From assembly GCA_020720805.1 (NCBI GenBank), contig DYNZ01000020.1:1-44444 (forward strand): a DNA stretch of 44,444 bases, written 5' to 3'. Below are positions 17,548-26,621 of the stretch, one piece after another. The position numbers and the translations under genes are program-made. The notes under the pieces were generated by a model that worked only from the letters and a program-made list of their open reading frames with translations, made no database searches and had not been told where the DNA came from. Positions within the stretch are counted from its first letter, which is position 1. Each line of letters begins with the position of its first letter. The stretch is from Leptospira biflexa (GTDB taxonomy: Bacteria > Spirochaetota > DYNZ01).

Positions 17548-20046
17548 TTAAATATTAAAAAAATCTAAATTTTGCTGTAACGCTGGCGGCAGGGTCTTAT
17601 CAGAACGTTCGTATTTATGATAACGGTTTTCCATCTCTTTTTTCTTGCGCATTTGCACGTTTTCATAACGGGTTAATGGGTTGGCAAAGGCAGGAAAAGT
17701 GGCCAAAGACTGGCGGCGTTCTTTGCGGAAGGGAACGTGGCGAATAAAAATATCCCGGGCTACCCTGTTCAATTTTGGCACACCTTCTTTTTCAAAGAAC
17801 ATCCAATTCTTATAATCATTCACAAAACGCGAGCGCGGATCGCGAAACTTTTTAAATTCAACCTTTAGCTTTTCTTTCGTCTCTTGAGAAAGGTTGGAGT
17901 TTTTCTTAAAAAATTCTTGATAATCAAAGTAATCCGAAGTAAGTATTGCTGCGCTGGCATCAGCCCACCCTGCGCCCGCGATATTGCGGACAATTTCCCA
18001 CCGGAACACTCCAAAAGAGTCCACCAGCATTTCCCTGATATGGCCTGTCGCCATATTCGGTATTAAAAAACGCGCCGGTGAATTTTTATCCTTGCCATCC
18101 ATCTCCTGCCACATGGCCGATTTCATCCCAACGGATGGAAGCAGGATGAAGATTGGCAATACCTCCATGCGTACAAATTCATTGATAATCTTTGCGGTAT
18201 CATGCTCTTTGTACAATACCTCCCGATAAAACAGGGAAAAATCAATTTCACGCCATTCGTTAACAGCATCCTCAATCGCTTTGCGGGTTGAAAAAAGATC
18301 CCGCATATCACTAGGCAGCAGGTCGGATATCAAAATCGGAAAAGCGCTGCCGATAGATCCTGCCACCATGACAGTACCATTACTGACCATGTGATCAATT
18401 TCAAATTCCAATCTGGTATCGCTTTTGTCATTGGGCAAACGATCCATCTTGGATAAAGCCGCAGTATCAGTGACCCGCAGTTCTTGTCTTAAAATTTCTT
18501 TATAAAACTGACCTAATTCAGTAATTGATGGATTATCCTGTTCCGTGTAGATGCGCTGCAACCACTCTTTGGGAGAGTAAACCGGATATTGGCCTGGAGA
18601 GTTGTCCTGATAACGGTACAATGTCATCACCTGATCAGGGCTGAGAACCTTCTCATCCAAAAAACCAAATTGAAACATCATATCTACAGGTTTGGGGCAT
18701 AGCTGTGTTTTTACAAATTTTAAAAATGATTTCTTGTAGATTTCCCAATATACTTTGGAGAGCGTTCTCCGCATTTTGCGCATATCAGAATCTGAATCCA
18801 GCTTATTTTTCACATCCTTAAACTGTCCCCAGAGCTGAAAAAATTTCAGAGCTTTATCGCTATCAATCCCGGAAAAGGCAATGATCTGCTGCATGGAATC
18901 CTTTAGTTCGCCGTCAATGATCTGTTGTGAAGATGAAGAGACGACGGCAGGATGGCTTTGGCTCGGTGCGGCTTGCTCTTTTATACTTTCCTGAAAAGAG
19001 AACTGATCGAGATAGGTTTTGACGCGACTATCGACACCTCGAAAGGAAATATTCCATATCTGACGGTATTGGATCGAAAAATCGGTGATTTTATTGAGGA
19101 AGTGCTGCACCACAGCGGCAACCTCTTGCTTTCTCAAAGGATCTTTTTCAAGCTGATTTTTTTCCATCACCGGAATGAATTCAAGGAAAATCGATTTATC
19201 CTGGCCTGAGATCTGGTCGAGAACTTGATCGCATTGTAAAAGCAGCGTTTGGATACTCTCAATTTTTTGCTGAAGCAGGTTTGCCATATCTTGAATCACA
19301 AAGCGTATGAGATTTGCCTGACCTTCAAAGAATTGCTGCTGGTAGGCGCTTGGCATAGAGAAAAAACGTTTATAAAAATGGATCTGATCATCATTAGTGG
19401 CTGGCTTGATTTTATAACTTTTATAAAAAACTTTTGAAAAGTCATTATCGAAAAAAGAGGTATCGATTGATTCCGGAAGTCCGGATCCTTTATCAAAAAG
19501 GAGGCTTACATTGCCGTTGACAATATTGCTTAATTCCTGGTACACCGGCTTGGTACTGCCTGATGCGTTGGCCTGAAATCGCATTCCATCAAATTTAAAT
19601 AAAACCAGACCAGAATTATCAAAAAATTTTTGAATTTCGGCGAAAAAGCTGGCTGCCTCTTTTTCCTGCTTGGAAGCCAGCAATAGCTGACGGATCAATG
19701 AACGGGCCATCATGATGCCAAGATTCAATTTTGTCCCAATAGCAGACGAAAAACTACGTGCGGGCAATGGATAAACGGAAACAATAGTCTCCCTTTGTGA
19801 AATAGCGCGAAAAAGCGATCTGCCGCTGGTCGCAACGATCATGTCGCCGCATATCATTCCATCCTGCAATGACCAGATGGTCACAAAATCTGAAACACCT
19901 GTTTGTTCATTTTTTTTCTGAATTTGGATTGCAATCTCGCCCTGATGCACGAGAATAATACCGTCAACGGCGTCCTCTGGATTAAATAAAATTTGATCGC
20001 TGCTGATTTTGGCTTTTTGTACAGATTTCTGAAAATTAATTGCCAT
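17548..20046 (-). CDS. Large protein with N-terminal cyclic-nucleotide-binding-like domain
   Basis: 832 aa. Residues of about 5-115 look like a CAP/cNMP-binding beta roll: ILFNPEDAVDGIILVHQGEIAI, then a phosphate-cassette-like GDMIVATSGRSLFRAI. The canonical Glu of the cassette is Asp here, so ligand binding is uncertain. The remaining 700 residues are mostly helical, soluble and unfamiliar, with no helix-turn-helix and no kinase or nuclease motif seen. cNMP-domain proteins with large unknown tails do occur in spirochaetes (family knowledge, not verified). I chose ATG 20046; a TTG at 20058 in frame is also possible. It follows yciO by 15 bp and runs into the outer-membrane gene, so all belong to the rnhA-pyrD-yciO operon. 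Confidence 0.82.
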   Translation of the reverse strand: MAINFQKSVQKAKISSDQILFNPEDAVDGIILVHQGEIAIQIQKKNEQTGVSDFVTIWSLQDGMICGDMIVATSGRSLFRAISQRETIVSVYPLPARSFSSAIGTKLNLGIMMARSLIRQLLLASKQEKEAASFFAEIQKFFDNSGLVLFKFDGMRFQANASGSTKPVYQELSNIVNGNVSLLFDKGSGLPESIDTSFFDNDFSKVFYKSYKIKPATNDDQIHFYKRFFSMPSAYQQQFFEGQANLIRFVIQDMANLLQQKIESIQTLLLQCDQVLDQISGQDKSIFLEFIPVMEKNQLEKDPLRKQEVAAVVQHFLNKITDFSIQYRQIWNISFRGVDSRVKTYLDQFSFQESIKEQAAPSQSHPAVVSSSSQQIIDGELKDSMQQIIAFSGIDSDKALKFFQLWGQFKDVKNKLDSDSDMRKMRRTLSKVYWEIYKKSFLKFVKTQLCPKPVDMMFQFGFLDEKVLSPDQVMTLYRYQDNSPGQYPVYSPKEWLQRIYTEQDNPSITELGQFYKEILRQELRVTDTAALSKMDRLPNDKSDTRLEFEIDHMVSNGTVMVAGSIGSAFPILISDLLPSDMRDLFSTRKAIEDAVNEWREIDFSLFYREVLYKEHDTAKIINEFVRMEVLPIFILLPSVGMKSAMWQEMDGKDKNSPARFLIPNMATGHIREMLVDSFGVFRWEIVRNIAGAGWADASAAILTSDYFDYQEFFKKNSNLSQETKEKLKVEFKKFRDPRSRFVNDYKNWMFFEKEGVPKLNRVARDIFIRHVPFRKERRQSLATFPAFANPLTRYENVQMRKKKEMENRYHKYERSDKTLPPALQQNLDFFNI

Positions 20047-20061
20047 TTTTTTCCACAATCG

Positions 20062-20670
20062 TTATAGAATATCCAGAATACCCTTGCCCTGGCGCACCAG
20101 AATCGGATCACCCGTCTGAGCGTCTATGATGGTCGACGGTTCAACAGGAAAGATACCGCCATCAACAACTAGATCCACCTGTTTCCCGATATCAAGATCA
20201 ATAGCTGCCGGGTCATTGTACCATTTGTCCTGCAAATGAACGGAAGTTGAAATTAAGGGCGCCTGTAACTCCTCAATGACCGCCTGCAAAATTTTATTGT
20301 CGGGAATCCTGATACCAATTGTTCCTTTTTGATTCTGTAAAATTTTAGGTACTTCCCGGGTTGCCTGAAAAATCAAGGTGTATGGGCCTGGCAGCACTCG
20401 CCGCATCAATCGAAAAATCTGGTTTGAAATACCACGCGCATAATGCGATGCCATCTCAATATCGCTACAAATAATGGAAAGATGCTGGTTGCGGGGCATC
20501 TTTTTTATTCGAAAAATTCGGTCAAGGCCTTTCTTGTTTCCTGTGGCGACCATTATGCCATAAATGGAATCTGTTGGCAAAACCACGACCCCATCGTTAT
20601 CGCGCAATAGCGAGACGATTTTATCAATTTTTCGTTTTTCCGGATTTACGGGATGGACAGTTAAAATCAT
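20062..20670 (-). CDS. yciO: YciO-type member of the Sua5/YciO/YrdC family
   Basis: 202 aa, close to E. coli YciO in length and in many stretches: VHPVNPEKR near the start, LPTDSIYG, RIKKMPRNQHLSIIC, LPGPYTLIF, TIGIRIPDN, STSVHLQ, and LVRQGKGILDIL at the end. The family includes TsaC/Sua5, which make threonylcarbamoyl-AMP for the t6A modification of ANN-reading tRNAs. The TsaC Lys-x-Arg motif appears here as KKM, as expected for the YciO branch, whose physiological role is less clear. The ATG overlaps the pyrD stop (ATGA). The position just past a tRNA gene is suggestive but may be chance. Confidence 0.92.
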   Translation of the reverse strand: MILTVHPVNPEKRKIDKIVSLLRDNDGVVVLPTDSIYGIMVATGNKKGLDRIFRIKKMPRNQHLSIICSDIEMASHYARGISNQIFRLMRRVLPGPYTLIFQATREVPKILQNQKGTIGIRIPDNKILQAVIEELQAPLISTSVHLQDKWYNDPAAIDLDIGKQVDLVVDGGIFPVEPSTIIDAQTGDPILVRQGKGILDIL

Positions 20671-21824
20671 TTTCGGATCTGCTCCAAATATTGTGGAAAC
20701 GTTGCACAGGAGAGATGTTTCATCTCTTCGATTAATTCACGCACCAATTGGGCGGGCATTCCTGGTCCTTCATAGATAAAACCGGTATAGATCTGTACAG
20801 CGCTGGCTCCTGCCCGGAAATATTCACGAGCATCGGCAAATTTCTGGATGCCACCTACGCCAATGATGGGAAAATCAGGCATGGCTTTATGCACCTGTCG
20901 AACTAGATCGGGAGTCAGACGGCGCAAAGGTGTACCGCTCAAACCGCCGCTCTGGCTTGCGCTTCGATGACCAGGATTTTGCAGGAAACCTTCCCGCTGG
21001 ATCGTAGTATTAGCAACAATCAGACCCTGAAATTTATTTTCCTTCGCAATCTCTCCAGCAGCAATCAAAGCCTGGGCATCAAGATCCGGCGCAAGTTTTA
21101 AAAAAAATGGCTTCTGTTCAGTAAAGCCATGATATTGCAATTTACTGATAAGATTGCGCAGTTTCTTCTCATCTTGCAGGTCACGCAAACCTGGCGTATT
21201 CGGTGAACTGATATTGACTGTAAAATAGTCAGCCAGGTGAATAAATTTTTCACTTAAAGCAAGATAGTCTTTGTAGGCATCTTCTAACGGAACCTCTTTA
21301 TTCTTGCCAATATTGATACCAAGGGAAAAAGGGTGTTCTGATAAATAGGAGAAACCGAAACGGGCGAAATCTTTTTCAAGGCGTTCAGCTACGGCTTCCA
21401 TGCCATCGTTATTAAAACCCATTCGGTTGATGATAGCTTTTTCTTGGGGAATACGAAACAGCCGTGGTTTTGGGTTGCCTGGCTGGGCTATGGGCGTAAT
21501 TGTACCTATTTCCAATGCCGCAAAGCCAAGAGCACCCCAATAGCAGGGTGCATCTCCATTTTTATCCAAACCTGCTGCCAGGCCAAAGGGGTGATTCCAT
21601 ATCAATGCTTTGTGCTTGTCTGCGCTGCCAAGAGAAGTTTTTAAATCAATCCCAGATTTGGCAGCCAAATTGGATAATCGAGAGTGGGTGTATTGAGCCC
21701 TATCCAGAGAATTGAGTGAATTGCGCTTCGCAAAAAGCATCCCTGAGTTGTGAACTTTCTCTGCGTCCAGGTGAAAGAGAACACCCCGGGTCAATAATTT
21801 CCATAAAGTCCTATTGAGCATCAT
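20667..21824 (-). CDS. pyrD: Dihydroorotate dehydrogenase (quinone), class 2
   Basis: Fourth step of pyrimidine synthesis: oxidises dihydroorotate to orotate with FMN and passes electrons to quinone at the inner membrane. 385 aa. An N-terminal membrane-associating helical part (MMLNRTLWKLLTRGVLFHLD) marks class 2. The barrel has GLAAGLDKNGDA, INRMGFNNDG and NISSPNTPGLRDLQ with the catalytic serine of this class, then FLKLAPDL, IVANTTIQR, GGLSG, and IIGVGGIQ with the phosphate site AGASAVQIYTGF. AGGA precedes the double ATG. It lies 38 bp downstream of rnhA, and its stop overlaps yciO. No other pyrimidine gene is in the window. Confidence 0.97.
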   Translation of the reverse strand: MMLNRTLWKLLTRGVLFHLDAEKVHNSGMLFAKRNSLNSLDRAQYTHSRLSNLAAKSGIDLKTSLGSADKHKALIWNHPFGLAAGLDKNGDAPCYWGALGFAALEIGTITPIAQPGNPKPRLFRIPQEKAIINRMGFNNDGMEAVAERLEKDFARFGFSYLSEHPFSLGINIGKNKEVPLEDAYKDYLALSEKFIHLADYFTVNISSPNTPGLRDLQDEKKLRNLISKLQYHGFTEQKPFFLKLAPDLDAQALIAAGEIAKENKFQGLIVANTTIQREGFLQNPGHRSASQSGGLSGTPLRRLTPDLVRQVHKAMPDFPIIGVGGIQKFADAREYFRAGASAVQIYTGFIYEGPGMPAQLVRELIEEMKHLSCATFPQYLEQIRK

Positions 21825-21862
21825 AAAGGTTGTTCCTGCACTCTCTCCATCTACGCCCAGCC

Positions 21863-22279
21863 TTATTTTTTTCTTTTATCCAAAGCATTGTTTGCCAGAT
21901 TATCAGCCATCCGGTTTCGCTCCCTTTGAACGTGAACAAATCTGCACGAGGCAAATTTGCTGGTTAGGGACTGGATTTCCTGAAAATAGGAACGCAGCTT
22001 TTCATTTTTCATCTTATATTGTCCGTTAAGTTGACGAATGGCCAATTCAGAATCGGAATGTAGAACAACCTGCAACCAGCCCTGCGAAAGAGCATAGCGC
22101 AATCCTGCAAGGATGCCTTCATATTCTGCGATGTTATTTGTCAATCCATCGCCAATAAAGTGTGAAAGTTCGCCAAGAACCTGGCCTTGTGCATTGTAAA
22201 AAACAACGCCGTAGGATGCCGGTCCTGGATTGCCACGACAGGCTCCATCGCTATAGATGAACACTTCAGAGGATGTCAT
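21863..22279 (-). CDS. rnhA: Ribonuclease HI
   Basis: Degrades RNA in RNA-DNA hybrids. 138 aa from this start. It shows the acidic active site: Asp in IYSDGACRGNPGPASYG, Glu in NNIAEYEGILAGL, Asp in LHSDSELAI and Asp in RNRMADNLANNA. The basic handle of E. coli RNase HI is absent or short. An ATG further upstream (22330) is in frame but lies inside the tRNA gene, so I reject it; the start at 22279 leaves the enzyme at normal length. It directly follows tRNA-Ile (21 bp) and may share its transcript, in which case the tRNA must be cut out. Confidence 0.95.
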   Translation of the reverse strand: MTSSEVFIYSDGACRGNPGPASYGVVFYNAQGQVLGELSHFIGDGLTNNIAEYEGILAGLRYALSQGWLQVVLHSDSELAIRQLNGQYKMKNEKLRSYFQEIQSLTSKFASCRFVHVQRERNRMADNLANNALDKRKK

Positions 22280-22300
22280 GTTTTTTTCCAGAAGGAGATG

Positions 22301-22374
22301 TGGGCCCACCAGGGATCGAACCTGGGACACCCTGATTATGAGTCAGGTGCTCTAACCGGCTGAGCTATAGGCCC
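22301..22374 (-). tRNA. tRNA with CAU anticodon, probably tRNA-Ile2
   Basis: A 74-base cloverleaf. The 7-bp acceptor stem (GGGCCTA with TGGGCCC), D arm (AGCTCAGCCGGTTAGAGCA), anticodon arm CTGACTCATAATCAG with anticodon CAT (22338-22340 on the plus strand), and T arm with GGTTCGATCC are all present. The loop ACTCATAAT and the acceptor sequence fit the isoleucine type read with lysidine (AUA codons) rather than initiator or elongator Met. CCA is not encoded after the discriminator A, so it must be added. It lies between rpoD and rnhA on the same strand. Confidence 0.95.
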
Positions 22375-22413
22375 GTTGCAACAATTTCGACACCATTTCA
22401 AGGCGATATTTAC

Positions 22414-22419
22414 TGTCAA
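22414..22419 (-). promoter_or_regulatory. Perfect -35 box (TTGACA) upstream of tRNA-Ile
   Basis: TTGACA reads on the minus strand, with the tRNA 5' end about 40 bases downstream, the right distance for a promoter. However, no TATAAT-like -10 is seen at 16-18 bases spacing (the sequence is about ATGGTG), so the tRNA may be expressed by read-through from rpoD instead. Confidence 0.3.
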
Positions 22420-22455
22420 TCTCAATTTCATTGCAATGGCGATTTGCGATGAAGG

Positions 22456-24189
22456 CTATTTATAGTCGAGATAGTCTTTCAATTTTCTGGCTCGGGACGG
22501 GTGGCGCAAACGGCGCAAGGCTTTGGCTTCGATCTGGCGGATGCGCTCCCGTGTTACTTTAAATATGTAACCGACCTCTTCGAGGGTATGACTATAACCA
22601 TCATCAAGGCCAAACCTCATCCTGAGAACCTTTTGTTCACGAGCTGGGAGGGTACTTAAGACATGTTCTATCTGCTCTTTGAGCATGCGATTTGCAGTCA
22701 TATTTGAGGGCAAGTCAACCTCCTTGTCCTCTATAAAATCGCCAAGTTGGGAATCCTCATCTTCGCCAACCGGTGTTTCCAGGCTGATCGGTTCACGACT
22801 AACGCTCTTGATACTTTTGATCTTGCTGACGGTCCAACCGAGACGTTCCGCTATCTCATCATTGGTCGGTTCGCGGCCGGTCTCCTGAAGGTAGAGCCTA
22901 GTCTCCCGCATCACCTTGTTGATCTGTTCTATCATGTGTACCGGAACGCGAATCGTTCGCGCCTGGTCGGAAATAGCTCGTGTGATTGCCTGCCGAATCC
23001 ACCAGGTTGCATAGGTTGAAAATTTATAACCTTTGCGGTACTCAAATTTGTCTACTGCTTTGATTAACCCGATATTGCCTTCCTGGATTAGATCAAAAAA
23101 ATGCATACCACGGTTCGCGTAACGCTTGGCTATAGAGACTACGAGCCGAAGATTCGCCTTTACCAGTTCCTTTTTGGCGTCTGATATCTCATCCTGACCC
23201 TGCTTGATCTTGAAACCCCAGTCCATGATATTTGTGGCAAAGTCCCCTGCCTCCTGCTCTATCCGCCGTACTTTGCGCTCATTATTGCGAATATCCTTGA
23301 TGATATCGCGAAGCTCTTCCACGGAAACGCCAAATTCCATCTCGATCTCTTCAAAGCTCTCATCCTTATCTAGTACACGGTTAAAACTTTTGATCTCGCG
23401 GATATCCTTCTTGTATTTGTGCTCCAGTGCTTCAAAAAAAGTGAGCGTTTCCTGAATCCGATTGCACATGGAGAGTATTTTTTGCGCTATTTTGTTGATT
23501 TCAATCTGCGAAATTTCCATCGCTGAAAAATAATCCCGCACAGCATCCATTCTCTGGATTACAAGAATATTAATATCATTCCACTCTTCCAAATTCTCCT
23601 CTTCGTCCAGTTTTTTAAGGCGATTACGAAGGTCGTTGATGGTCTTTTCCTCTTCTAAAATCAGACCCATATATTTGGTATATTTTTTATGGAGTTCCTG
23701 TATATCGCTCTGGTTGTAATTGTAGAGTTTATTTACGTGTAAAAGCTCTGTGATGCGTGAGTCCGGCTTGGAAAATTTGGCGTGGTTGCGAACAAATTCA
23801 TTCATTAGCAAAGAAGAGCCAAGCACGGTTTCTTCAATTAATTGCTCGCCATGTTCGATACGCTTGGCGAGATGAACCTCCTGATCGCCCGTTAGTAGGC
23901 TTACCTTGCCGATTTCTCGAAGATAGAGCCTGATGGGATCATCTATATTGGAAGCGGTCTGGGTATCATCCAGAGCTTTGACCCGCACCTCTTTTTTATC
24001 GATACCCAGCTTGCGCGTAGGTTCATCCACGACTTCAATGCCCAATTGGTTGAGCAGAATAAAAACATCATCTATTTTCTCGGAATTCAGGATACTATCT
24101 GGTAGAATTTCGTTGATTTCATCATAGGTAAGCTCTCCGTGGGCTTTGCCCAGGTTAATGAGTTTTTGCACTTCAGCGTTATTTTCCAA
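22456..24189 (-). CDS. rpoD: Primary RNA polymerase sigma factor, sigma-70
   Basis: Housekeeping sigma factor, 577 aa. Region 1.1 (helical, acidic) is followed by region 1.2 ([11 protein letters not shown]), a charged spacer of about 200 residues, and region 2 ([19 protein letters not shown], then [16 protein letters not shown], which contact the -10 element and core). Region 3 and region 4.2 follow, with the -35-binding helix-turn-helix ([20 protein letters not shown]), ending LRRLRHP. The start codon is TTG at 24189, chosen because GGAG lies eight bases upstream and this gives the normal region 1.1. A 10-bp tandem repeat (24204-24223) lies in the leader. It is 80 bp downstream of dnaG, a classic macromolecular-synthesis pairing. 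Confidence 0.98.
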   Translation of the reverse strand: MENNAEVQKLINLGKAHGELTYDEINEILPDSILNSEKIDDVFILLNQLGIEVVDEPTRKLGIDKKEVRVKALDDTQTASNIDDPIRLYLREIGKVSLLTGDQEVHLAKRIEHGEQLIEETVLGSSLLMNEFVRNHAKFSKPDSRITELLHVNKLYNYNQSDIQELHKKYTKYMGLILEEEKTINDLRNRLKKLDEEENLEEWNDINILVIQRMDAVRDYFSAMEISQIEINKIAQKILSMCNRIQETLTFFEALEHKYKKDIREIKSFNRVLDKDESFEEIEMEFGVSVEELRDIIKDIRNNERKVRRIEQEAGDFATNIMDWGFKIKQGQDEISDAKKELVKANLRLVVSIAKRYANRGMHFFDLIQEGNIGLIKAVDKFEYRKGYKFSTYATWWIRQAITRAISDQARTIRVPVHMIEQINKVMRETRLYLQETGREPTNDEIAERLGWTVSKIKSIKSVSREPISLETPVGEDEDSQLGDFIEDKEVDLPSNMTANRMLKEQIEHVLSTLPAREQKVLRMRFGLDDGYSHTLEEVGYIFKVTRERIRQIEAKALRRLRHPSRARKLKDYLDYK

Positions 24190-24203
24190 ACCGGTTTCTC
24201 CCT

Positions 24204-24223
24204 AATTCTTGCAAATTCTTGCT
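24204..24223. repeat. Two 10-bp tandem copies in the rpoD leader
   Basis: AATTCTTGCA (24204-24213) and AATTCTTGCT (24214-24223) follow each other directly, just upstream of the rpoD ribosome site on the minus strand. Two copies may be chance in AT-rich sequence, or an operator. Confidence 0.5.
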
Positions 24224-24269
24224 AAATACTATTTAATATAAGAAAAAATGAAAATGTAGTCTTTGTTTT

Positions 24270-26138
24270 TTAATGAAACTGTGAGATTCTCGTTTTTAAC
24301 TGCTCTCGTTTGTGTGCCAGAGCGTCTAATTCCGCGTAATAATCGCGGATCAAGCGTTCATCTTGTTTTTGCTCCGCAATTCGGATCAATTCTTTTATTT
24401 TTTTTATTTTATCATCGATGATTCGGCGTTGTGCTTGTAGGGACAGCTTCTCATACAGCTCTTTTGCATTATCGGCAGGTTCAAAGGTAGAAAGCACCAT
24501 TTCAGAAAGGATTTTTATCTCCAGCTCCGGAGGCAGTTCGAGTTTTTGCAGGTCTTGGACCCGAATGATCTCTCCTTCTGCATGACGTTCACTCAAAAGG
24601 CTATAGAGTAATCGGTCATCAGAATCGGTAAAGCTATCCAGCGGAAAATCTATAATCAGCCAGTCAAGGCACTCTGGAAAAATGAGTGAGAGTTTCAAAA
24701 GCTCATGCATCACCGGGCGAATCGCGCCGCTTTCGCTTGGTTGAATTTGGCCGACTACTTTTTGCTTCTCCGGTTGAAGACTTTGTCGTGATAAATTAGG
24801 CTGTTTTCTGGTAAAACGGTCGAGTTCATGTTCGACAGCTTCCATGCTGGTGGTAAGAATGGAAGCGATAAGCTTAATACCCTTCTCTTTTTCGATGCGA
24901 CTTTGGATTTGTGATAAAGCCTCAAGGGCTGGAGGCAATCCAAGTTTCTCTCCATGAATTTGAAAATAGGAGCGTAATTCGAAGCCCAGCAGGTCAATGG
25001 CGTTATCCACCTTGAGTAAAAAGTCTACCTGGTCATGGTTGAGAAAGTAATCAAAGGGATCAGTGCCTGAAGGCAATGGTATGACATGAAATGCCATCGG
25101 GGAATTTCTTGCTATTTGAGCCACGCGAAGGGTTGCGTTGCGACCTGCGTCATCGCCGTCAAAAACCAGATAAACCTCCGTGGCAAAACGGTGAATGAGC
25201 CGCAGATGGTCTTCGCTCAAAGCTGTACCTAATGGAGCAACGGCGTTTGTCACACCCCGCTGGTGAGCCATAAGTACGTCAAGGTACCCCTCCATAATAA
25301 AAGCCCGTTTGCTCCTTCGAATCTCCTCTTTCGCCTGAGAAATGCCATAAAGCTCTTTACGTTTTTGAAAAAGTGGAGTTTCCTGACTGTTGAGATATTT
25401 GGGCGCCTGCTCGTTTCGGATGGCACGACCGCCGAGGGCAATGACTTGCCCTTTTTCGTTATGAATTGGAAAAATAATACGGTCACGAAAACGATCGTAC
25501 AACGATCCTTTCTCGTTGGTACTTAATAAACCTAAATGGGCGGCCATCTCCTGAGAGATCCCTTTTTTTTGGAGAATGGAAGCTAAAAAATCCCATGATG
25601 CTGGCGCATAGCCAAGAGTGAATTTTTCAATCCAGTTCTGCACTATCTCCTTTGTGAGACCTCGATTGAGCAAATAGGACAAGGGACCATCCTTTATTTT
25701 CTGTGAGAAATCTTCTAATAATAGCTTTTGATAGGACATGGCTGTGATTTCCAGGGCGTGATATTGATTTTTTAACAGCTTTGCTAGTTCATCTTTTTGA
25801 CTTTTTGCTGCAGCACTCTCTTTTGGATTGAGCGGTTTTTCTGGCAGAGGGAAATGTACAATATCGGCTACACGCTGCACCGATTGAATAAAATCGATAT
25901 TTTCAATCTCCATAACAAAACGAAAAACATTGCCTCCTTTGCCGCAACTAAAACAGTGAAAGATCTGTTTCTCTTCGGAGATGCTAAATGATGGGGTTTT
26001 TTCGTTGTGAAAGGGACAAAGCGCCCAATAGTTGCGTCCGCTTTTTTTAATATTTGCGACATAGCGACTTACGACCTCAAGAATGGAGGCCTTTTCTTGC
26101 AGCCGCGTTACCGTTTCCCGATCAGCGAACAATGGCAA
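24270..26138 (-). CDS. dnaG: DNA primase
   Basis: Makes RNA primers at replication forks and works with the DnaB helicase. 622 aa. The CHC2 zinc finger has C41, H44 (CPFH), C62 and C65 (CFSC). The catalytic core includes LGGRAIRNEQAPKYLNS, and the Toprim domain has IMEGYLDVLMAHQ and DGDDAGRNA. A C-terminal helical domain (about 450-622) should bind the helicase. The start codon is TTG at 26138, with AGGA just before; spacing is short, and another TTG two codons on would fit better. It is 112 bp downstream of the small Sm-like gene and 80 bp upstream of rpoD. Confidence 0.98.
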   Translation of the reverse strand: MPLFADRETVTRLQEKASILEVVSRYVANIKKSGRNYWALCPFHNEKTPSFSISEEKQIFHCFSCGKGGNVFRFVMEIENIDFIQSVQRVADIVHFPLPEKPLNPKESAAAKSQKDELAKLLKNQYHALEITAMSYQKLLLEDFSQKIKDGPLSYLLNRGLTKEIVQNWIEKFTLGYAPASWDFLASILQKKGISQEMAAHLGLLSTNEKGSLYDRFRDRIIFPIHNEKGQVIALGGRAIRNEQAPKYLNSQETPLFQKRKELYGISQAKEEIRRSKRAFIMEGYLDVLMAHQRGVTNAVAPLGTALSEDHLRLIHRFATEVYLVFDGDDAGRNATLRVAQIARNSPMAFHVIPLPSGTDPFDYFLNHDQVDFLLKVDNAIDLLGFELRSYFQIHGEKLGLPPALEALSQIQSRIEKEKGIKLIASILTTSMEAVEHELDRFTRKQPNLSRQSLQPEKQKVVGQIQPSESGAIRPVMHELLKLSLIFPECLDWLIIDFPLDSFTDSDDRLLYSLLSERHAEGEIIRVQDLQKLELPPELEIKILSEMVLSTFEPADNAKELYEKLSLQAQRRIIDDKIKKIKELIRIAEQKQDERLIRDYYAELDALAHKREQLKTRISQFH

Positions 26139-26250
26139 TTTTCCTTAAAATTTAAAAATTTGCACAAGATAGATGTATAATATACACAAATTTCTCGTGC
26201 AGGGTAAAGAAAAATGCCCTTTTCTCTATTTCCGTTTGAAAATCGGGAAA

Positions 26251-26487
26251 CTACGCTGCATAAAGATCTGCTTTGCGGATCTCCGTTAAGGGTATGCGCC
26301 TTACTGCTTTGCTATTTTCTGTAATCACAAGTTCTTCATTGATAATATCACGATTTGAGCTGATAATAATTTCTTCACCTGAGCGCATGGTAATAACGAT
26401 TTGGATTGTTTTGATGCTGATGTACCTTTTTAATAAAGAGAAAAATCTATCCTGGGGATTTTCCTGTTCTTTTTTGCGATTGCTCAT
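26251..26487 (-). CDS. Small conserved-context protein with Sm-like pattern
   Basis: 78 aa, basic then mixed. An N-terminal helix (DRFFSLLKRY) is followed by at least four short strands: IKTIQIVITMRSGEEIIISS, EELVITENSK, VRRIPLTEIRKADLY. Helix followed by a strand bearing an R-S-G turn resembles the Sm fold of Hfq (whose turn reads VNGIKLQG). The characteristic Hfq YKH motif is absent, so this is a weak fold guess and not an Hfq call. AGGAG stands 7-8 bases before the ATG, so it is truly translated. The place between an unknown gene and dnaG in the acpS-rpoD run suggests a core role. Confidence 0.75.
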   Translation of the reverse strand: MSNRKKEQENPQDRFFSLLKRYISIKTIQIVITMRSGEEIIISSNRDIINEELVITENSKAVRRIPLTEIRKADLYAA

Positions 26488-26621
26488 CTACCGGCTCCTG
26501 TTTGCCTTTGAAATGCTGATTTCTATAGTAAGATTATCGACACAATGCGACATAACATTAGATGTTTTTCAGATTTATAGCTACGCCAGAAAGTACGAGC
26601 AGCACTTTCTTTGCCGTATAA

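Noticed and set aside
22280-22330. Longer start for rnhA
   Set aside because: The extra 17 codons lie partly inside the tRNA-Ile gene; the ATG at 22279 gives the normal enzyme length.
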